From NCBI GenBank assembly GCA_963755435.1, contig CAVWJX010000007.1, positions 248,001 to 312,000 of the forward strand: a stretch of DNA of 64,000 nt. The letters run 5' to 3'. How positions within the stretch are numbered: position 1 is the first letter of the stretch; every line of letters begins with the position of its first letter. The notes under the pieces were generated by a model. It did not search any database, was not told the origin of the DNA, and saw only the letters and a program-made list of their open reading frames with translations. Source of the stretch: AP-15 sp963755435 (GTDB taxonomy: Bacteria > Pseudomonadota > Alphaproteobacteria > ATCC43930 > CGMCC-115725). The position numbers and the translations under genes are program-made. Below, in pieces: positions 59,527-64,000 of the stretch.

Positions 59527-61407
59527 ATGCCCGATACCGCGGTGGTTCAAACGCAGGCGCATGTGAAGCTCGGCCAGAGCCTCGGGGTCGCGGCACTCGG
59601 CGTGGTCTATGGCGATATCGGCACATCGCCGCTCTATACCGTCAAGCAGTGCTTCGTCGATGCGATCGTCAGCGAGCGGCGCGTCTTTGGCGTGCTGTCG
59701 CTGATCGCCTGGGCGCTGATGCTGGTGGTCACGATCAAATACGTGTTGGTGCTGACGCGCGCCGACAACCGCGGCGAAGGCGGCATTCTCGCCTTGATGG
59801 TGCTGGCTTTGCGGGCGGCAGCGGGCGGGCGCAACCGGTGGATTCTGTGGGCCGGGCTGGTTGGCGTCGCGTTGTTTTTCGGCGATGGGGTCATCACGCC
59901 ATCGATTTCGGTGTTGAGCGCGGTCGAGGGGCTGAAGGTCGCGACCCCTGCGCTCGAACCCTATGTGGTGCCGCTGACGCTACTGCTGCTGGTCGTCCTG
60001 TTCATGGTTCAGCGGCGTGGCACCGCCCTCGTAGGCGGCTATTTCGGCCCAGTCATGATCCTCTGGTTCGCCGTGATCGGGATCCTCGGCGGGTTCGAAA
60101 TCGTGCGCCGCCCCTCGATTCTGCTGGCTATCGACCCGCGTTATGCGATCGATCTGTTCCTGCACGATCCGTGGCAGGGGTTTGTACTGCTGGGTTCGGT
60201 GGTGCTGGCCGTGACCGGGGCCGAGGCACTCTATGCCGATATGGGGCATTTCGGGCGCGGGCCGATCCGTCGGACCTGGCTGCGTTTTGTCTTTCCCGCC
60301 CTGTTGTTGAACTATTTCGGCCAAGGCGCGCTGCTGCTCGCTGACCCCGGTGCGGTCGAGAATCCGTTTTTCCACCTGACCACCGGCTGGGTGGTCTATC
60401 CGCTGGTCGTGCTCGCCTCGAGCGCCACTGTGATTGCCTCGCAAGCGGTGATCACCGGCGCCTTTTCGATCACCCGCCAGGCGGTGCAGCTCGGCTATCT
60501 ACCGCGAATGCTGGTGCGGCATACCTCCGAGCAGGAGATCGGCCAGGTTTACGTGCCGGCGATGAACGGCATCCTGCTGGTGGCGGTGGTGGCAACCGTA
60601 CTCGGCTTCCGCTCGTCGGACGCGCTCGGCGGCGCTTACGGCATCGCTGTCACCGGGACGATGACGGTAACGACCATCCTCGCCTTCATCTATCTGCGCT
60701 GGGGTGCGGGTTGGCGGCTGTGGCGGCTCATTCCGATGTTCGCGGTTTTTCTGACCGTCGATCTGTTCTTTTTCGGCGCCAACCTCCTGAAGATCATCGA
60801 CGGCGGCTGGTTTCCGCTGGTCATCGCCTTCACCATCTACGCGGTGATGGTGACCTGGCTGTGGGGCCGGCGCCAGGTTGCGCTGCGGCGGGCCACCGGG
60901 GCGCTGCCGCTGGCAAGCCTGATCGACACGCTGAAGCCCGACCGTCCGGCGCGGGTGCCGGGGACCGCCATCTATATGACTGCCCGGCTCGAGAACGTGC
61001 CCGCGGCCCTGCTGCACAATATGAAGCACAACAAGGTCTTGCATGAGCGCAACGTGCTGATGACGGTGCGCACCGAGGACGTGCCCCGCCTACCCGAAGC
61101 CGAACGGCTGCAAATCGATCACCTCGGGCAGAATTTCCACACCGTGACCATCCGCTACGGTTTTCTCGAAGAACCCGATATTCCGCGGGCCTTGGCGCTG
61201 TGTCGGGTCGGCGGCTTCCGCTTCAATCTGATGGAGACCTCGTTCTTTGTCGGCCGCGAAAAGCTCGTCTTCAAGCGCCCCTCGGGGATCCGGCTACCGT
61301 TCAAAAAGCTGTTCATTCTGTTGTCGAACATGGCGCTCGACGCGACCGAGTTCTTCCACATTCCGATCAACCGGATCGTCGAGCTGGGCGGCCAAGTCGA
61401 GCTTTGA
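59527..61407 (+). CDS. kup: Low-affinity potassium uptake protein Kup
   Basis: 626-residue K+/H+ symporter with about 12 helices and a long cytoplasmic C-terminal region. N-terminal signature LGQSLGVAALGVVYGDIGTS and PLYTVKQCFVDAIVSE. Other pieces are YVLVLTRADNRGEGGILALM, LFFGDGVITPSISVLSAVEG and VTGAEALYADMGHFGRGPIR. The C-terminal domain contains TVTIRYGFLEEPDIPRAL and FNLMETSFFVGREKLV. ATG at 59527 is the family N-terminus. The 238-bp leader has no riboswitch I recognise. It maintains turgor and K+ supply and stands alone. Confidence 0.96.
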   Translation: MPDTAVVQTQAHVKLGQSLGVAALGVVYGDIGTSPLYTVKQCFVDAIVSERRVFGVLSLIAWALMLVVTIKYVLVLTRADNRGEGGILALMVLALRAAAGGRNRWILWAGLVGVALFFGDGVITPSISVLSAVEGLKVATPALEPYVVPLTLLLLVVLFMVQRRGTALVGGYFGPVMILWFAVIGILGGFEIVRRPSILLAIDPRYAIDLFLHDPWQGFVLLGSVVLAVTGAEALYADMGHFGRGPIRRTWLRFVFPALLLNYFGQGALLLADPGAVENPFFHLTTGWVVYPLVVLASSATVIASQAVITGAFSITRQAVQLGYLPRMLVRHTSEQEIGQVYVPAMNGILLVAVVATVLGFRSSDALGGAYGIAVTGTMTVTTILAFIYLRWGAGWRLWRLIPMFAVFLTVDLFFFGANLLKIIDGGWFPLVIAFTIYAVMVTWLWGRRQVALRRATGALPLASLIDTLKPDRPARVPGTAIYMTARLENVPAALLHNMKHNKVLHERNVLMTVRTEDVPRLPEAERLQIDHLGQNFHTVTIRYGFLEEPDIPRALALCRVGGFRFNLMETSFFVGREKLVFKRPSGIRLPFKKLFILLSNMALDATEFFHIPINRIVELGGQVEL

Positions 61408-61469
61408 CCCAGGCGGCTCTTATGACGCGGCGCTATCGGCGGTCGCGCGAGCGCGGCGCCTCGAAACAC

Positions 61470-62177
61470 TCAGTGGATATCTTCCTGCTCGTCGAAGGCC
61501 TGGCGCAGCCGCGCCACCGAGAAGCCTGGAGCTTTTGCGGCGTCGATGATCACCTTTTCACGACGGGTCAGGAGCGCCACCGCCGCCGGGATATCCTTCA
61601 CCGCCTCCGGGGGAACCACGACGGCGCCGTGCCGGTCGGCATGGATCAAATCGTTGGCCGAGACGGTCATCCCGGCGACGCTGACGGTACCGCCAAAATC
61701 GACCAGATGTACATGCGCATGCGACGGCATGATCGAACCGGCGAGCACGAAGAAGCCCTCCGCCATCACGTCGAGATCGCGCACCGAGCCGTCGGTGACG
61801 ACGCCAATGCACCCGAGCCCCTTATGGACATTGGTCTGCACCTCGCCCCAGAACGCGCCAAAGCCGTAATCGGGGACGTCGATGTCCTGGATCACGGCGA
61901 TGCTCGGCAACGGCTGCTCGGCGATATGTGCGTAATAGCCAAGGCGGACTTCCTTCGCCTCGTCGCGGCTGCGCGGATGCGGCTCGCGCGAGCGGATGAT
62001 GGCGGTGCGGGCGAAGGCCACGACCGGCTTCAGTTCAGGAAAAGGGGCGACCAGCGGCCGACGGATAAAGCCCGTCGCCCGGCGCGCCGGGGCGACGAGT
62101 TCGAGCGCGTTGCAGATCGTCGGCGTATCGAACGCCCGCAAAGCCTCGAGATCGGCAGTGTCTGGCAGACGCGGCAT
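61470..62177 (-). CDS. RraA family protein (aldolase/RNase E regulator fold)
   Basis: 235-residue RraA-like protein. The core shows FGAFWGEVQTNVHKGLGCIG, VVTDGSVRDLDVMAEGFFV and SANDLIHADRHGAVVVPPEA. The G-x-x-T-D-G-x-x-R-D and D-R-H motifs fit the class II 4-hydroxy-4-methyl-2-oxoglutarate/oxaloacetate aldolase branch more than the RNase E inhibitor. N-terminal part RAFDTPTICNALELVAPARR is standard. In the context of aromatic catabolism an aldolase or decarboxylase role in ring-fission is plausible. It is divergent from the next VOC gene. Confidence 0.88.
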   Translation of the reverse strand: MPRLPDTADLEALRAFDTPTICNALELVAPARRATGFIRRPLVAPFPELKPVVAFARTAIIRSREPHPRSRDEAKEVRLGYYAHIAEQPLPSIAVIQDIDVPDYGFGAFWGEVQTNVHKGLGCIGVVTDGSVRDLDVMAEGFFVLAGSIMPSHAHVHLVDFGGTVSVAGMTVSANDLIHADRHGAVVVPPEAVKDIPAAVALLTRREKVIIDAAKAPGFSVARLRQAFDEQEDIH

Positions 62178-62297
62178 GGGGGCTCCTCCCGGCGGATTGT
62201 CGAGGCAGAGGCTTTATTGGAGAATGCCGGAGGCCGGCAAGGCCTTTTCCGCGGCTAGGGGTTTTTTGCCGCCGATTGCAGCGCAAGGAGAACGGGG

Positions 62298-62873
62298 ATG
62301 GCTGACTACAATCCCGACCGGGTCAGGAAATTGGAGCGACCGCACGGCCTGCCGTTCCAGATCGGGAAGATCGGTCACGTCGTCTTGAATGTTTGTGATG
62401 TCGAGCGTTCGGCGCAGTTTTACGTCGAGGTGCTGGGGTTTCGCGTCTCCGACGTCTACCCGGAAGAAATGGTGCCGGGCGGTATGGTGTTCCTGCGCTG
62501 CAACCCGGATCACCACGGCGTGGCGCTGGTCGGCTCGATGGCTGCTGAGGCGCCGAATATCGAGCTCAACCACCTCGCCTTCGAGGTGGCGACCCTCGAC
62601 GAGGTGGTGCGGGCGCGCGACCATCTGCGCCGGCGCGGGGTCACGATCGATTTCGAGGGCCGTCGCCGCGCCGGCTGCCAGCTCGCGGTCGAATTCCGCG
62701 ATCCGGACAATCACCGCCTCGAAATCTATTCGGGCATCGATCAGATCGGCTCGGAGGGGCAGGTCCGCCCGGCCGCCGAGTGGAAGGGTGCGCGCAGCCT
62801 GGCCGCCGCGCTGGCCGACCCGGTGCGCGGCCAGGACACCACCCTGCACGATCCTGCCCTGCGCCAGGGCTGA
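62298..62873 (+). CDS. VOC family protein
   Basis: 191-residue vicinal-oxygen-chelate enzyme. Metal ligands His in GKIGHVVLNVCDVERSAQFY, His in IELNHLAFEVATLDEVVRA and Glu in NHRLEIYSGIDQIG form the H-H-E set. It could be an extradiol dioxygenase or an isomerase. The N-terminal DYNPDRVRKLERPHGL is a typical extension. It is upstream of folB by five bases on the same strand, but no functional link is known. Confidence 0.87.
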   Translation: MADYNPDRVRKLERPHGLPFQIGKIGHVVLNVCDVERSAQFYVEVLGFRVSDVYPEEMVPGGMVFLRCNPDHHGVALVGSMAAEAPNIELNHLAFEVATLDEVVRARDHLRRRGVTIDFEGRRRAGCQLAVEFRDPDNHRLEIYSGIDQIGSEGQVRPAAEWKGARSLAAALADPVRGQDTTLHDPALRQG

Positions 62874-62878
62874 GCTGG

Positions 62879-63289
62879 ATGATCGAGCGCGGCGCCAAAC
62901 CATCGGCCGAAGCCGCGTCTTACACCGTCACGGTGCACGGCCTCATCCTGATGTGCAGCATTGGCATCCGCCGGCGCGAGCGCGAATATAAGCAGCGGGT
63001 CCGCGTTTCGGTCGATCTGACCGCGATATCCGCTGCCGCTATTCCTGGCGAGGACCGCCGGCGCATCATCAACTACGAGAAGATCGTGGCGGCGATCCGC
63101 GACATCGCCGGATCGGGGCATATCGATCTGTGCGAAGGCTTTGCCGAGCGGATCTGCAATGCCTGCTTTGCCGACCCGCGGGTCGAACGGGTTCGCGCCT
63201 GGGTCGAAAAGCTCGACGTCTTTCCCGATGCTGAGGGCGTCGGCGCAATCCTGGAGCGCACTCGCCCGGCGGCAGACGATTCGGGCTGA
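62879..63289 (+). CDS. folB: Dihydroneopterin aldolase
   Basis: 136-residue folate-pathway enzyme that cleaves 7,8-dihydroneopterin to 6-hydroxymethyl-dihydropterin and glycolaldehyde. Conserved pieces are YTVTVHGLILMCSIGIRRRE, QRVRVSVDLTAISAAAI, INYEKIVAAIRDIAGSGHID and LCEGFAERICNACF. The catalytic Lys lies in VRAWVEKLDVFPDAEGVGAI. ATG at 62879 is five bases after the VOC stop. It is followed four bases later by folP, forming a folate operon. Confidence 0.92.
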   Translation: MIERGAKPSAEAASYTVTVHGLILMCSIGIRRREREYKQRVRVSVDLTAISAAAIPGEDRRRIINYEKIVAAIRDIAGSGHIDLCEGFAERICNACFADPRVERVRAWVEKLDVFPDAEGVGAILERTRPAADDSG

Positions 63290-63293
63290 GCCT

Positions 63294-64000
63294 GTGCCGA
63301 ACGCGGCGACCCCCGGCCAGGCGATCCCCAAATCTGCGATTGTTGGCCCGGCGATCCTTGGCATCGTCAACATCACTGAGGATTCGTTCTCGGACGGCGG
63401 CCGATATCTCGATCACCGGGCGGCGCTGACCCAGGCGCGGGCGCTGGTCGCAGCCGGAGCGCAGATCATCGATCTCGGCGCGGCGGCGAGCAACATCGAC
63501 GCCAAGCCGGTCGCCGCCGCCGAGGAGATCCGCCGCCTCGACCCGCTCCTCGCGGCACTCGCCGCCGACGGCATCCCGGTGTCGGTCGACAGCTTCGTGC
63601 CCGAGGTACAGCGCTTCGCGATCGCGCGCGGTGCCCATTTTCTCAATGACATCCGAGGTTTCTCCGACCCCGCCATATATCCCGAGCTGGCCGCAGCAAG
63701 CTGCGGGCTGATCGTCATGCACGCGGTGGGCGGGCGCGGCCGGGCCCAGCGGGTCGAGCTTTCGGCCGACGAGGTATGGCGTCGCATTCACGATTTCTTC
63801 GCTGATCGCGTGGCCGCGCTCGAACGCGCCGGGATTGCTCGCCAGCGGCTAATCCTCGATCCCGGCATGGGGTTTTTTTTGAGCAGCCGGCCCGAGGCTT
63901 CGCTGCGGGTGCTGGCCGGCCTCGATCGGCTGAAGCAGGCGTTCGGGCTGCCGATCCTCGTCTCGGTTTCGCGTAAATCGTTTCTGCGCGCGGTGACCGG
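63294..64000 (+). CDS. folP: Dihydropteroate synthase, 3' partial
   Basis: Start of folP, 235+ codons, running off the window. GTG at 63294 begins four bases after the folB stop. The pterin-binding signature GIVNITEDSFSDGGRYLDHR is followed by AGAQIIDLGAAASNIDAKPV (with the D-x-G element), PVSVDSFVPEVQRFAIARGA, HFLNDIRGFSDPAIYPEL and IVMHAVGGRG. The segment QRLILDPGMGFFLSSRPEAS and SVSRKSFLRAVTG (sulfonamide-binding loop) is intact up to the end. The usual pterin-binding Asn is in NITEDSF. It condenses pterin pyrophosphate with p-aminobenzoate and is the sulfonamide target. Confidence 0.93.
   Translation, partial: MPNAATPGQAIPKSAIVGPAILGIVNITEDSFSDGGRYLDHRAALTQARALVAAGAQIIDLGAAASNIDAKPVAAAEEIRRLDPLLAALAADGIPVSVDSFVPEVQRFAIARGAHFLNDIRGFSDPAIYPELAAASCGLIVMHAVGGRGRAQRVELSADEVWRRIHDFFADRVAALERAGIARQRLILDPGMGFFLSSRPEASLRVLAGLDRLKQAFGLPILVSVSRKSFLRAVT

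Noticed and set aside
1..64000. Genome-wide sequencing error as the cause of all broken genes
   Set aside because: Most genes in the window are clean, and breaks cluster in the accessory island and isolated remnants. Only the yggS break looks like a possible single error.

Overview
The window is GC-rich chromosomal DNA, most likely from an alphaproteobacterium of the Rhodospirillales type. I base this on the syntenic block yggS, DUF3576 lipoprotein, leuS, lptE, holA (22-27.8 kb), on the style of the catabolic genes, and on the high GC content. The window starts inside a gene and ends inside folP. No tRNA, rRNA or CRISPR array was seen.

1-12.8 kb is a decaying accessory island. It holds the remains of a probable phage-defence locus, all on the plus strand: a DNA methyltransferase broken by about nine frameshifts and an IS3 insertion, an XRE-ImmA/IrrE regulator-protease split by an IS21 element, an intact DUF4411 (PIN-like) gene, and a PLD-nuclease/SNF2-helicase truncated inside its C-terminal helicase domain. 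Both insertions can be removed on paper at perfect target duplications (AAG for IS3, GCCGG for IS21), and the host frame is then restored exactly. Next come an asparagine-synthase-like remnant of visibly lower GC and a dead IS630 transposase. The IS3 and IS630 transposases carry three related 23-24 bp palindromic inserts that all begin AGCCTGCCC.

12.8-28 kb is mostly housekeeping and general metabolism: a histidine phosphatase, glutathione transferase, VOC protein, enoyl-CoA hydratase, beta-hydroxyacid dehydrogenase, type II NADH dehydrogenase, an LLM oxidoreductase, and the leuS-lptE-holA block. yggS has a single-base frameshift and an SDR gene is a pseudogene.

27.8-42.6 kb looks like an aromatic or aromatic-acid catabolic region: amidohydrolase, MFS transporter, two tandem-duplicated carboxymuconolactone-decarboxylase-like genes, HpaB-type flavin monooxygenase, VOC dioxygenase-like protein, Rieske oxygenase beta and alpha subunits, an uncharacterised 68-residue protein translationally coupled to the alpha subunit, and a fumarate-reductase-like flavoprotein. 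An SMP-30 lactonase and a class III CoA-transferase follow. No ferredoxin, reductase or HpaC partner is present. Two different palindromic repeats bracket the Rieske beta gene.

43-54 kb carries a drug-type MFS exporter, a GST, and a minus-strand glycan locus: methyltransferase, a 1068-residue glycosyltransferase fusion, a stand-alone paralogue of the fusion's C-terminal module, a GDP-mannose 3,5-epimerase-like enzyme, and a UDP-glucose/GDP-mannose dehydrogenase.

54-64 kb holds a fumarase/adenylosuccinate-lyase-type lyase, an aldo/keto reductase next to an IS5-type transposase remnant, an acetamidase/formamidase, a DJ-1/PfpI protein, a PEBP-like protein, the Kup potassium transporter, an RraA-like protein, a VOC protein, folB and the start of folP.
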